Below, in pieces: positions 33,202-41,819 of a stretch of 64,000 nt of DNA. Where the stretch lies: positions 1-64,000 of the forward strand of contig NZ_ML133529.1 in the NCBI RefSeq assembly GCF_003985145.1. Reading direction: 5' to 3'. Numbering within the stretch: the first letter of the stretch is position 1; each line of letters starts with the position of its first letter. The translations under genes and the position numbers were made by a program. The notes beneath the pieces are model-generated. The model was not told the DNA's origin, ran no database searches, and saw only the letters and a program-made list of their open reading frames with translations. This DNA is from Rhizobium anhuiense (lineage in GTDB: Bacteria > Pseudomonadota > Alphaproteobacteria > Rhizobiales > Rhizobiaceae).

Positions 33202-34038
33202 TTAACCCTTCAGTCCGGTCGAGGCGATGCCCTCGACGAAGAAGCGCTGGAGAGAGAGGAAGACGATGAGGACCGGAATGAGGGCGACGACGGAGGCCGC
33301 CATGATCAGTCCGTATTCGGCCGAATATTGCGAGATGAACATGCGCAGGCCGATCTGGACAGTCTTCAGCTCGGTCTTGGTCAGATAGATCATCGGCCCG
33401 AGGAAATCGTTCCAGGTGGTGACGAAGGTGAAGATCGTCAGCGTCGAGAGCGCCGGCTTGGAGAGCGGCAGCATGATGCGCGCCCAGATCTGGTACTCGT
33501 TCATGCCATCGATGCGGGCCGCTTCGCAAAGCTCGGTCGGGATCGACATGTAGAACTGCCGCATCAGGAAGACGCCGAAGGCGGTAAAGGCCTGCAGGCA
33601 GATCAGCGCCAGATGGGTGTTGTTGAGGCCGAATTCGCGCATCAGCAGGAATTGCGGCACCATATAGACCTGCCAAGGCATGGCGATGGTGGCGATATAG
33701 CCGAGGAACAGCGTGTTCTTGTAGGGGAAATTCAGCTTGGCGAAGGCGTAGGCGGCAAAGCTGGAGGTCAGCAGCTGCAGCAGCGTGACGATGATCGTCA
33801 GCTTCGAGGTGTTGTAGATGAAGAGGGCGAGCGGGATCTTCGTCCAGATATCCACGTAATTCTGCCATTGCGGCTCCGCCGGTATCCACTCGATGGGGAA
33901 GGCGAAGACGTCGCGGCTGAGCTTCAAGGATGCCGAGAGCATCCAGGCGAAGGGCATCAGCATGACCACCGTGACCGTGATCACGATGGCATAGAGGAGG
34001 ACCGTTTTGGCGGTGACTCTGCGTCCTGCGATCCTCAT
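33202..34038 (-). CDS. CUT1 ABC transporter permease, MalG-like
   Basis: 278 aa with six predicted helices. The EAA loop is EAARIDGMNEYQIWARIMLPLSKPAL, here quoted as EAARIDGMNEYQ then IWARIMLPLS, in the usual position about 80 residues from the end. QFLLMREFGLNNTHLALI and a C-terminal FFVEGIASTGLKG are typical MalG features. It forms the channel with the MalF-like protein, whose stop overlaps its ATG by 4 bp. Confidence 0.92.
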   Translation of the reverse strand: MRIAGRRVTAKTVLLYAIVITVTVVMLMPFAWMLSASLKLSRDVFAFPIEWIPAEPQWQNYVDIWTKIPLALFIYNTSKLTIIVTLLQLLTSSFAAYAFAKLNFPYKNTLFLGYIATIAMPWQVYMVPQFLLMREFGLNNTHLALICLQAFTAFGVFLMRQFYMSIPTELCEAARIDGMNEYQIWARIMLPLSKPALSTLTIFTFVTTWNDFLGPMIYLTKTELKTVQIGLRMFISQYSAEYGLIMAASVVALIPVLIVFLSLQRFFVEGIASTGLKG

Positions 34039-34991
34039 GCCTCGTCCTCCCTCTGGCGCCGGAACTGGAAGACGGTGACGGCGAGCACGAGGAAGAACAG
34101 AACGAGCGCAACCATGCTGGAATAGCCGAGATCCCAGGAAATGAAGGCTTCGTTGTAGATGTGGTAGACGAGGACGAGGGTCGAGGTGCCGGGACCGCCC
34201 TGAGTGATCATGTAGATCTGGTCGAAGACCTTGAACGACTGGATCGTCAGCATGACGGTGACGAAGAAAGTCGTCGGTCCGAGCTGCGGCACGGTGACAT
34301 GGATGAACTTCTGCCAGGAATTGGCGCCATCGAGATCGGCGGCCTCATAGAGCTCCGAATTGATGCCCTGCAGACCGGCCAGATAGATGACCATGTAATA
34401 GCCCATGTTCTTCCAGATGCCGAACAGGATCACCGTCACCATTGCCCAGTGGCGATCGGCAGCCCATCCCGGCATGTTCTTGGGATCGAGGCCCAGCGTG
34501 TAGAGGATCATGTTCACCGGTCCCATTTCGGGATTGAAGATCATGTTCCAGACGACCGCGACGGCCACCAGCGAGGCGACATAGGGAAAGAACATCGCCG
34601 TGCGGAAGAAATCGCGTCCGACAATCTTCTGGTTGAGGAGGACGGCGAGGCCGAGCGCACAGAGCAGCGTCGCCGGCACGGAGGCAACCGTATAGATGAC
34701 TGTGTTCCAGAAGGCCGCGATGAAGGCCTTGTCCTCGAAAAGTCGCCAGAAATTGTCGAGGCCGGCGAAGGTAATCGCATTCGAGCCGTCCCAATGCATG
34801 AAGGCGAGCACGAAGGCAAACAGGATCGGGCCGAGCGTGAAGACGGCAAAGCCGAGGAAGTTCGGCGCGATGAAGGAATAGGCGACGAGCGCGCTGCGTA
34901 TCCTGCGCTGGCGCTTGGACAAGACGGTGGCTTTCCTGCCGGAAGTTGCCAGAGCGCCATCTCCAGCGATGGCCGAATTCGATATGGACAC
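34035..34991 (-). CDS. CUT1 ABC transporter permease, MalF-like
   Basis: 318 aa from the GTG at 34991, preceded by a near-perfect AGGAGG. The frame extends to 35048, but that would place this ribosome site inside the gene. Six helices begin after a hydrophilic head (LVAYSFIAPNFLGFAVFTLG). The EAA loop is YEAADLDGANSWQKFIHVTV. It is the first gene of the operon that continues through the MalG-like permease, GH88, the ATPase, DUF624, the binding protein and DUF2264. Divergent from the heparinase-like gene. Confidence 0.9.
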   Translation of the reverse strand: MSISNSAIAGDGALATSGRKATVLSKRQRRIRSALVAYSFIAPNFLGFAVFTLGPILFAFVLAFMHWDGSNAITFAGLDNFWRLFEDKAFIAAFWNTVIYTVASVPATLLCALGLAVLLNQKIVGRDFFRTAMFFPYVASLVAVAVVWNMIFNPEMGPVNMILYTLGLDPKNMPGWAADRHWAMVTVILFGIWKNMGYYMVIYLAGLQGINSELYEAADLDGANSWQKFIHVTVPQLGPTTFFVTVMLTIQSFKVFDQIYMITQGGPGTSTLVLVYHIYNEAFISWDLGYSSMVALVLFFLVLAVTVFQFRRQREDEA

Positions 34992-35038
34992 CGATGCCTC
35001 CTCTTCCTCTCGCAACCACATAGCACAGTTCCGATACT

Positions 35039-35066
35039 GGTCAAACAAGTTCTGAATAGGTCATAC
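35039..35066. promoter_or_regulatory. Direct repeat GGTCAWAC in the ABC/heparinase divergent region
   Basis: GGTCAAAC (35039-35046) and GGTCATAC (35059-35066) are spaced by exactly 20 bp (two helical turns) in the gap between the MalF-like gene and the lyase gene. The spacing suits a regulator bound on one DNA face. No regulator gene is adjacent. Weak evidence. Confidence 0.35.
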
Positions 35067-35151
35067 GAATTTAATAGAAAGCGCAAAATACATATGATAG
35101 GTGAGCATGCAGACCAAACGCTCATCAATGCTTTCCGGTGCGGGGAGGGAT

Positions 35152-36948
35152 ATGTTCAGCGAGATTTCAGGGGAGCTGCCGGATGTGCTGGGCGATTTCA
35201 CGCCTGGGTCGGTTTGCTCAGATCGCGCCATATGGAACTCCGTGCCGCAGACGGTCCGGGAACGGGTCATTCGCGATGCCGAAGAGACGCTTGCGCGCGC
35301 CTTTCCGCTCATCACCGCCTCGGATTACCGGGAGTTCACCGCAACGGGCAACCGCTCGCGCTTCGAGGAGCTTTATTTCGCGCGGCGCCGGATGCTCAAC
35401 AATCTGGTGCTCGGCGAACTCGTCGAAGGTAGGACGCGGTTCCTGCCTGGGATTGTCGACGGCATCTTCCTGATTGCCGAGGAGAGCGGCTGGCAGCTTC
35501 CGGCGCACAACGCCTATGAACGAAGCGGTGCGCGGCTGCCGCTTCCCGACAATTCGCAGCCTGTCGTCGATCTCTTCGCCGCCGAAACGGCGGCCCTGCT
35601 TGCCACCGCCGTCGCCTTGCTGGGCGACGCGCTCGACGGCTTCAGCCCCGAAATTACCGCCCGGGTGGAACGCGAGATCCAGATCCGCATCGTCTCGCCC
35701 TATCTCGGCCGGCATTTCTGGTGGATGGGCCGCGGCGAGGAGCGAATGAACAACTGGACGGCCTGGATAAGCCAGAATGTCCTGTTGACGGTCTTCTCGC
35801 TGAAAACCGACCAGCCGGCGCGCCGTGCTGTTGTCGAAAAGGCGCTCGGCAGCCTCGATGCTTTCCTGAAGGACTATGCCGAGGACGGGGCCTGCGAGGA
35901 AGGCGTGCTCTACTATCGCCACGCAGCACTCTGCCTGCATGGCGCGCTGACCATTCTGGATGGCGTGGCGCCGGGCCTGTTCGGCAAGCTCTGGCAACAG
36001 CCGAAAATCCGCAGCATGGCTGAATATATCGCCCATATGCATGTGGCCGGCCGCTATTATTTCAACTTCGCCGATTCCTCCGCGGTGGTCGAACCCTGCA
36101 GTGTGCGGGAATATCTGTTCGGACAGGCGGTCGGTTCGCAGGTGCTGGCTGAGTTCGCCGCGGCCGATAGGGCGGCCTCCGGAAGCTCGCACCTGCCCGG
36201 AGAATGGAACCTCTGGTATCGCGTGCAGGAAGTGCTGATCGGCCCGACGCTTCCCGATGCCGCCCCGCCGCATCCTGCGTCCCGACGCGATATGTTTTAT
36301 CCCGGCATTGGCCTGTTCATCGCCCGCGACGAGCAGTTTTCGCTCGCCGTCAAGGGCGGCAACAATGGCGAGGGCCACAATCACAACGATGTCGGAAGCG
36401 TGACGCTCTACAAGAATGGGCGCCCGTTCCTGATCGATGTCGGTGTCGAGACCTATACCGCAAAGACCTTTTCGGCGCGGCGCTACGAGATCTGGACGAT
36501 GCAATCGGCGTTCCACAACCTGCCGACATTCGCAGGCGTCATGCAGTCGGCCGGCGACACATTCGGCGCGCGAGACGTCGAGGTCGGGTTTGACGAGGAG
36601 CGCGCGCGCATATCGCTCGATATAGCAGGCGCCTATCCCGCCGAAGCAGAGCTGCACAGCTACCGGCGCATCGTTTCCCTGCTGCGCGGCCGCCATGTCG
36701 AGATCGTCGACAGCTATGACGGCGGCAAGCCGGCGGTGCTGTCGCTGATGACGTGCCTGGCGCCGACCGTCGTCCCGGACAGGATCGATCTCGCCGATCT
36801 CGGCAGCATCTTCGTCGATGGCGGTGGCGAGATCGAAATCGACGAAATCGACGTGGAGGACGCCCGGCTGAGATCGGCCTGGCCCGGGAAAATCTACCGG
36901 CTGCGCGTGCCGTTCGCCGGCAGGGTTCTGAGATTGCGGATCGTATGA
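35152..36948 (+). CDS. Heparinase II/III-like polysaccharide lyase
   Basis: 598 aa from the ATG at 35152, preceded by GGGGAGGGAT; the frame is open 51 bp further up without a good ribosome site. The N-terminal half is a predicted alpha-toroid (FEELYFARRRMLNNLVLGEL, NNWTAWISQNVLLTVFSL). The C-terminal heparinase II/III domain starts near residue 390 with KGGNNGEGHNHNDVGSVTLY and GRPFLIDVGVETYTAKTFS, where His and Asn residues bind metal and substrate. No signal peptide is seen, so it probably acts on imported oligosaccharides, like oligoalginate or oligoglucuronan lyases. It would generate unsaturated uronates for the divergent GH88 enzyme. Confidence 0.87.
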   Translation: MFSEISGELPDVLGDFTPGSVCSDRAIWNSVPQTVRERVIRDAEETLARAFPLITASDYREFTATGNRSRFEELYFARRRMLNNLVLGELVEGRTRFLPGIVDGIFLIAEESGWQLPAHNAYERSGARLPLPDNSQPVVDLFAAETAALLATAVALLGDALDGFSPEITARVEREIQIRIVSPYLGRHFWWMGRGEERMNNWTAWISQNVLLTVFSLKTDQPARRAVVEKALGSLDAFLKDYAEDGACEEGVLYYRHAALCLHGALTILDGVAPGLFGKLWQQPKIRSMAEYIAHMHVAGRYYFNFADSSAVVEPCSVREYLFGQAVGSQVLAEFAAADRAASGSSHLPGEWNLWYRVQEVLIGPTLPDAAPPHPASRRDMFYPGIGLFIARDEQFSLAVKGGNNGEGHNHNDVGSVTLYKNGRPFLIDVGVETYTAKTFSARRYEIWTMQSAFHNLPTFAGVMQSAGDTFGARDVEVGFDEERARISLDIAGAYPAEAELHSYRRIVSLLRGRHVEIVDSYDGGKPAVLSLMTCLAPTVVPDRIDLADLGSIFVDGGGEIEIDEIDVEDARLRSAWPGKIYRLRVPFAGRVLRLRIV

Positions 36949-36959
36949 GGAAGGCGAGC

Positions 36960-37820
36960 ATGGAATTGACGCTGAAGATCGTGGATGCCGATGGGCTGGT
37001 GCTGGCAAGCTCCACAGGGCGGGACGAGACCTTCCTGGTCTATCGACAGAGCTATCGCGAAGGCGATCGCGTGGTCTTGGAGGTCTCCGAGCCTGGACAT
37101 GTCTTCCTCGCCCTCGATGGCGCGATCCAACCCGGCCTGGTCTATATGAAGGAATGCGCCTATGCCCTCGCCGTGCCCTTCGGCGACAAGCGCAAGCCCT
37201 ATTCGCCGAATGCCTTCCGGGGTGATCTCCACCGGCTTTCGGCGCGAAGCGCGCGCCCCGACGAGATCGTGCAACGCCGTAATCTCGCTCTGAACCCCTG
37301 GGACGATCATGCCAACCGGGCGCTGTTTCCGCATGCGCGCGCCAATGTGGAGACCCGGGGCGAAGCGGCCTTTGCCGCGCGCAACGCGATCGACGGCGAA
37401 AAGGCCAACGACGATCACGGCTTCTGGCCCTATACGAGCTGGGGCATCAATCGCGATCCGCAGGCGGCGCTGAAGCTGGAATTCGGCCGGCCGGTCAGCA
37501 TTGACGAGATCGTCTTCTATCTCCGGGCCGATTTCCCGCATGATTCTTGGTGGAATGAGGCCAGCGTCACTTTCTCGAACGGCAGGACCTCCCGCTTTCC
37601 CTTGGTGAAATCGGGTGTTGCTCAGAGCTTTTCCATAGAACCCTGTATCGTCGAATGGGTGGAATTGCATGGGCTGATCAAGGCCGAGGATGCCTCGCCC
37701 TTTCCGGCGCTGACCCAGATCGAGATCTGGGGAACGGAAGTGCCGGGCGCCGTCGATCGGGACGTCGCAGTTGCGGCCGAAGATAAACCAGAGCCGGCCG
37801 CTCTTCCTCTCAACTTATGA
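36960..37820 (+). CDS. Discoidin/F5-8C-like carbohydrate-binding protein, hypothetical
   Basis: 286 aa from the ATG at 36960 (GAGGAAGGCGAGC precedes it). Residues about 115-270 look like a galactose-binding beta-sandwich: AARNAIDGEKANDDHGFWPY, LKLEFGRPVSIDEIVFYLRA, WVELHGLIKAED, ALTQIEIWG. The N-terminal 100 residues are also beta-rich (GDRVVLEVSEPGHVFLALDG). No signal peptide and no catalytic motif. It follows the heparinase-like gene by 11 bp, and the pair is probably co-transcribed. A sugar-binding accessory role is inferred from fold and context. Confidence 0.75.
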   Translation: MELTLKIVDADGLVLASSTGRDETFLVYRQSYREGDRVVLEVSEPGHVFLALDGAIQPGLVYMKECAYALAVPFGDKRKPYSPNAFRGDLHRLSARSARPDEIVQRRNLALNPWDDHANRALFPHARANVETRGEAAFAARNAIDGEKANDDHGFWPYTSWGINRDPQAALKLEFGRPVSIDEIVFYLRADFPHDSWWNEASVTFSNGRTSRFPLVKSGVAQSFSIEPCIVEWVELHGLIKAEDASPFPALTQIEIWGTEVPGAVDRDVAVAAEDKPEPAALPLNL

Positions 37821-37870
37821 CCCCACGGATGCGCTTCCGCCAAGCACTCTGCACATGCTAAGGAGGTCGG

Positions 37871-38539
37871 ATGCGACTGCTTGTGGTGGAGGACAACAAG
37901 GATCTGGCGGCCTGGCTGGGGAAAGCCCTGCGACAGGCGCAATATGCTATCGATATTGCCCACGATGGCGAGGATGCGGAGCACATGCTCAAGGTGGCGG
38001 AGTATGCCGCGATGATCCTCGACCTGGCGCTGCCCAAGCTTGATGGCTTGACGCTCTTGAAACGATTGCGGCAGTCCGGAAACAAGCTGCCGGTCATCAT
38101 CTTGACTGCGAATGCGAGCCTGGACGGTCGTGTGGCGGGGCTCGACAGCGGTGCCGACGACTATCTCGCCAAGCCCTTCGAAATCGCCGAACTCGAGGCG
38201 AGGATCCGTGCGGTGGTTCGCCGCGGTCAGGATCGGGCATCCTCCGAGATCACCGTCGGCAATCTGCGCTTCTCCGGTGGAACGCGGCAGTTTTTCGTCG
38301 CAGGCGAACCGCTGCAGCTGACGCCGCGTGAATATGCCGTTCTTGAACAGCTTGTCATGAAGCTCGGCAACACGATCTCGAAAGCCGCTCTTTCCGAAAG
38401 TGTGTTCGGTTTCGACGACGAGGCGGATCCGAGCGCTATCGAAATCTACATCCACAGGCTGCGAAAGAAGCTCGAGAGCAGTTCGGTTCAGATAGGGACG
38501 TTGCGCGGGCTCGGTTATCTCCTCCGACATGTCCAGTAG
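37871..38539 (+). CDS. Two-component response regulator, OmpR family (TctD-like)
   Basis: 222 aa, start after CTAAGGAGGTCGG. The receiver domain (1-115) has the acidic pair VEDNK, phospho-acceptor Asp in MILDLALPKLDG (about residue 51), Thr in ILTANAS and the Lys in YLAKPF. The winged-helix output domain (about 125-220) has LTPREYAVLEQL and EIYIHRLRKKLE. It is paired with the sensor kinase downstream, whose ATG lies 11 bp inside this gene. TctD/TctE-type systems often control tricarboxylate or other nutrient transporters. Confidence 0.93.
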   Translation: MRLLVVEDNKDLAAWLGKALRQAQYAIDIAHDGEDAEHMLKVAEYAAMILDLALPKLDGLTLLKRLRQSGNKLPVIILTANASLDGRVAGLDSGADDYLAKPFEIAELEARIRAVVRRGQDRASSEITVGNLRFSGGTRQFFVAGEPLQLTPREYAVLEQLVMKLGNTISKAALSESVFGFDDEADPSAIEIYIHRLRKKLESSSVQIGTLRGLGYLLRHVQ

Positions 38540-39929
38540 CCTCATCACAAAGCTGGGCGCCACGATCGCGCGGCTCAGCCAGAGCCTGAGGGTACAGCTG
38601 CTCTGCTGGGTGCTGCTCACTCTCTTCGGCGCGATCGGTTTCAATCTTTACGACAGCTTCTGGACGGCGGATGCGACAGCAAAACTGGTGACGGATCGAA
38701 CGCTTCTGGCCTCGGCCCGCGTCATTGCTGAAGCCGTCCGCGTCGATGAGGGCGGCAATGTTCAGGTGGACGTGCCGCCTTCCGCGCTGGAGATGTTCGA
38801 TACGGGCTTCGGCGACCGGGTATTTTACCAGGTCATCACTGTGTGGGGCAGTCTGGTGAGCGGTCTTCCCGACCTGCCGTTGCCAGCCGTACAGCGGGCG
38901 GGCGAGGATCGTGCGTTCCATGGTGCCGATGTGCGCGTCCTGATGCTCGACCATCCTGTCGTCGGCCTTCCCGATGACGGCACGATCTCCGTCACCGTCG
39001 CCGTGACGCATAACAGCCAGTATGCGATGCGAAGGCAGCTATGGCTTTCGGATTTTTCGAAGCAGTTCGTGCTCGTCTTCGTCGCAAGCCTGGTGACCAT
39101 CCTCGGGCTTCAGCGGGGCTTGGCGCCGGCTCTGAGACTGCGGGACGCCGTGCGCCAGCGCGGGCGCAACCGTCTCGATCCGCTGCCGCCCGAGATGGTG
39201 CAGAGCGAACTGCGACCGCTCGTTCATGCCCTGAACGACCATATGGAGCGCGTCCAGAACCAGATGGCCGCACAGCGACGCTTCGTATCGAATGCCGCGC
39301 ATCAACTCAGAACGCCGCTCGCGCTGATTTCGACGCAGGCGAGCGTGGCAGCCCGCGAAGCCGATGCGGCTCGCCGCGACGAGGCGCTTTTCGCCCTTCG
39401 CACCAGCACGAAGCAGATTTCGCGTCTTGCCAGCCAGCTCCTCACCTTGTCACGGGCCGAGCCCGGAAGCCGCCGTCCGCGCAGCGATACGACCGATCTC
39501 AGCAAGGCTGCCCGCGAGATCCTGGAAGCGCATGCCGAAGAGGCGCTCAAGCGCAACATCGATCTCGGACTGGAAGCGGACCGACCGGTCATCGTCGAAG
39601 GCGATGGGACGATGCTGCGCGAGATGCTGGTCAACCTCATAGACAACGCCATACGCTATACCTGTGCCAATGGACGGGTGACCGTCGCGATCGGCCAGGC
39701 GAACGGCAACGCCGTCGTCACCGTCGAGGACGACGGACCGGGTATTCCGATCGGCGAGCGCGAGCAGGTTTTCGAACGCTTCTACCGGATTATGGGGACC
39801 GAAGCCGAGGGGAGCGGTCTGGGGCTTGCGATCGTGCGGGAGGTTGTCGAAGGCGCCGGAGGCTCAGTCTCGCTCGATGACGCGGAAGGCAGTGGGCTGG
39901 TCGTGACGGTGCGGCTTCCGCTTGCTTAA
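38529..39929 (+). CDS. Sensor histidine kinase, TctE-like
   Basis: 466 aa. TM1 is at about residue 18-38 (LLCWVLLTLFGAIGF), followed by a periplasmic 2CSK_N-type sensor region (about 40-160) and TM2 at about 178-195 (FVLVFVASLVTILGL). The H-box is SNAAHQLRTPLALI with the phospho-His, the N-box NLIDNAIRYT, and the G boxes DDGPGIP and GSGLGLAI. It phosphorylates the preceding response regulator. Its periplasmic sensor could perceive the substrate of a nearby transporter. The gene converges on the ABC operon at 40012-42833, separated by a terminator hairpin. Confidence 0.93.
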   Translation: MSSSLITKLGATIARLSQSLRVQLLCWVLLTLFGAIGFNLYDSFWTADATAKLVTDRTLLASARVIAEAVRVDEGGNVQVDVPPSALEMFDTGFGDRVFYQVITVWGSLVSGLPDLPLPAVQRAGEDRAFHGADVRVLMLDHPVVGLPDDGTISVTVAVTHNSQYAMRRQLWLSDFSKQFVLVFVASLVTILGLQRGLAPALRLRDAVRQRGRNRLDPLPPEMVQSELRPLVHALNDHMERVQNQMAAQRRFVSNAAHQLRTPLALISTQASVAAREADAARRDEALFALRTSTKQISRLASQLLTLSRAEPGSRRPRSDTTDLSKAAREILEAHAEEALKRNIDLGLEADRPVIVEGDGTMLREMLVNLIDNAIRYTCANGRVTVAIGQANGNAVVTVEDDGPGIPIGEREQVFERFYRIMGTEAEGSGLGLAIVREVVEGAGGSVSLDDAEGSGLVVTVRLPLA

Positions 39930-39953
39930 ACCTCAAGTGCATCAAATGACAGA

Positions 39954-39975
39954 AGGCCGGGCATGCACCCGGCCT
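39954..39975. terminator. Bidirectional stem-loop between TctE-like kinase and ABC permease
   Basis: A perfect 8-bp stem AGGCCGGG / CCCGGCCT with loop CATGCA between two convergent genes. Only short T-rich tracts follow on either strand. Confidence 0.65.
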
Positions 39976-40011
39976 CCTGTTCGATCTGCCTTGGGAGGAG
40001 GTCGGATTGGA

Positions 40012-40893
40012 TCACTGCGTATCGAGATGCTGCTGCGGGCGCCACTTCGCCAGGCGGTTCTCGATCAGCGTCATGATATATTCGGCGAAAAGCGTGACGA
40101 CCATGACGAGGAGGATTGCCGCGAACATGCCGGCGGCATCGAACGTACCCTTGGCGATCGAAATCAGCTGGCCGATGCCGAACCGGGCACCGACGAATTC
40201 GCCGACGATTGCGCCGATGATCGCGAAACCAAAGGAGACGTGCAGACTTGCGAAGATCCAGCTCATCGCCGAGGGGATGACCACCGTGCGGGTGACCTGC
40301 CAGTCCGAGGCGCCAAGGATGCGCGCATTGGCGATCATGTTGCGGTCGGCCTCGCGCACGCCCTGGAAGGCGTTGGCAAACACCACGAAGAACACCATGA
40401 TGAAGGCGAGAGCAACCTTGGACGGCAGGCCGAGACCCATGATCATGATGAAGATCGGGGCGAGAACGACGCGCGGGATCGAGTTGATCGCCTTGATGTA
40501 GACGGAGAAGATGTCCGACAGGAAGCGGTTGCGGCCAAGACCGATGCCGACGAAGACGCCGGTGATCGAGCCCGCGAAGAAGCCGATCAAGGCCTCCTCC
40601 ATCGTCACCCATAGATTATACCAGAGCGAACCTTCCGTGGTGCCTTCGGTCGCCCATTCGTAGAGGCGCTCAACGACGCCGCTCGGGCTCGAATAGAAGA
40701 ACGGGTCGATCCACTGCATGTTGGAAGACAGCTCCCACATGCCGATCACGAAGACCAGGATGGCAATCTGCCAGAAGCGCACCGCGGTGTTGCGCCGGCG
40801 CATCGCCTTCAGCGCCGACGCCTCGATTTCCGAGTCCGACGTGCCCGGCCGAAACAGGGTGGCCGAACCGGCCTCAAGAGTGGTGTGTGCCAT
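40012..40893 (-). CDS. ABC transporter permease, nitrate/taurine/sulfonate (SsuC/TauC) type
   Basis: 293 aa from the ATG at 40893, after GGGAGGATATC; the longer open frame has no support. Six predicted helices, with the EAA-type loop EADRNMIANARILGASDWQV and the conserved RVVLAPIFIMIMGLGLPSKV. It forms the membrane channel of a NitT/TauT-family importer with the adjacent ATPase and binding protein. Substrates of the family include taurine, alkanesulfonates, nitrate, thiamine precursors and aromatic acids; nothing here decides among them. Confidence 0.9.
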   Translation of the reverse strand: MAHTTLEAGSATLFRPGTSDSEIEASALKAMRRRNTAVRFWQIAILVFVIGMWELSSNMQWIDPFFYSSPSGVVERLYEWATEGTTEGSLWYNLWVTMEEALIGFFAGSITGVFVGIGLGRNRFLSDIFSVYIKAINSIPRVVLAPIFIMIMGLGLPSKVALAFIMVFFVVFANAFQGVREADRNMIANARILGASDWQVTRTVVIPSAMSWIFASLHVSFGFAIIGAIVGEFVGARFGIGQLISIAKGTFDAAGMFAAILLVMVVTLFAEYIMTLIENRLAKWRPQQHLDTQ

Positions 40894-40904
40894 GATATCC
40901 TCCC

Positions 40905-41723
40905 TCAGGCCGCTTCGCTCGCGCGCCGGTAGCTGGTCTCCACCTCCTCGCGGAGGTCTTCCCAGATCGTCTTGCAATAGTCGATGAAGCTCTGCTCGTA
41001 GCGGATTTCCGACACGACGCGCGGGCGCGGCAGATCGATCGTATAGACCGACTTGACCGTCGCGGGGCCGGCGGTCAGGACATAGACCTTGTCGGCGAGC
41101 GCGACAGCCTCTTCGAGATCATGGGTCACGAACACCACCGAGGCCTTTCGCTCCGCCCACAGCTTCAACAGCTCTTCATGCATGACGGTGCGGGTCTGGA
41201 CGTCGAGGGCCGAGAAAGGCTCGTCCATCAGCAGAATTTCCGGCTCGTTGATGAAGGTCTGTGCCAGCGAGACGCGCTTGCGCATGCCGCCGGAAAGCTG
41301 GTGGGGATAGTGATGGACAAACTTCGAAAGGCCGACGCGGGCCAGCCAGTCGCGTGCGCTCTTTTCCGCTTCAGTGCGCGACTTGCCGCGAAACAGCGGG
41401 CCGGCCATGACGTTGTCGATGACGTTTTTCCAGGGAAAGAGCGCGTCGGTCTGGAATGCGAAGCCGACACGCGGGTCGATGCCGGTGATCGGGCCGCCCA
41501 TCAGCCGGACTTCGCCGGCGCTCGGGCGTGCAAGACCCGTCACGAGGTTGAGGGTCGTCGATTTACCGCAGCCGGTGGGGCCGACGACGGCGACAAACTC
41601 TCCGCGGGCGACGGTCATGTTGAAATCGCGCAAGGCGGTAAGGGACTTGCCGGTCGGCGAGACGAAGCGGCGGCTGACATTGATCAGCTCGATCGCCGGA
41701 ATCTGGTTGTTGTCATGTTGCAT
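40905..41723 (-). CDS. ABC transporter ATP-binding protein, SsuB/TauB type
   Basis: 272 aa from the ATG at 41723. Walker A GPTGCGKSTT (about residue 43), Q-loop GFAFQTDALFPWKN, signature LSGGMRKRVSLAQTF, Walker B ILLMDEPFSALD, switch FVTHDLEEAV. This is the standard pattern of NitT/TauT-type ATPases. It is 11 bp upstream of the permease gene. The ribosome site is weak (AGGTATC), perhaps reflecting lower need relative to the binding protein. Confidence 0.92.
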   Translation of the reverse strand: MQHDNNQIPAIELINVSRRFVSPTGKSLTALRDFNMTVARGEFVAVVGPTGCGKSTTLNLVTGLARPSAGEVRLMGGPITGIDPRVGFAFQTDALFPWKNVIDNVMAGPLFRGKSRTEAEKSARDWLARVGLSKFVHHYPHQLSGGMRKRVSLAQTFINEPEILLMDEPFSALDVQTRTVMHEELLKLWAERKASVVFVTHDLEEAVALADKVYVLTAGPATVKSVYTIDLPRPRVVSEIRYEQSFIDYCKTIWEDLREEVETSYRRASEAA

Positions 41724-41783
41724 GATGATACCTGAAGCGTGCCTTTGGGCGCGTGCACGCAATGCCCATGGATCGATCGGTTG

Positions 41784-41811
41784 GCCGCTTCCGGTTGGTG
41801 CCGGAAGCGGC
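41784..41811 (-). terminator. Stem-loop between the binding-protein and ATPase genes
   Basis: A perfect 11-bp stem, GCCGCTTCCGG / CCGGAAGCGGC, with a 6-nt loop, lies 8 bp after the binding-protein stop. No T-run follows on the minus strand. It probably stabilises the upstream mRNA or attenuates transcription into the ATPase-permease genes. Confidence 0.65.
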
Positions 41812-41819
41812 GTGACGCC

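Noticed and set aside
31047..33269. A 740-codon open frame on the plus strand opposite the ABC ATPase and GH88 genes
   Set aside because: It lies across two genes with strong catalytic motifs on the other strand. Its composition is typical of an antisense shadow.
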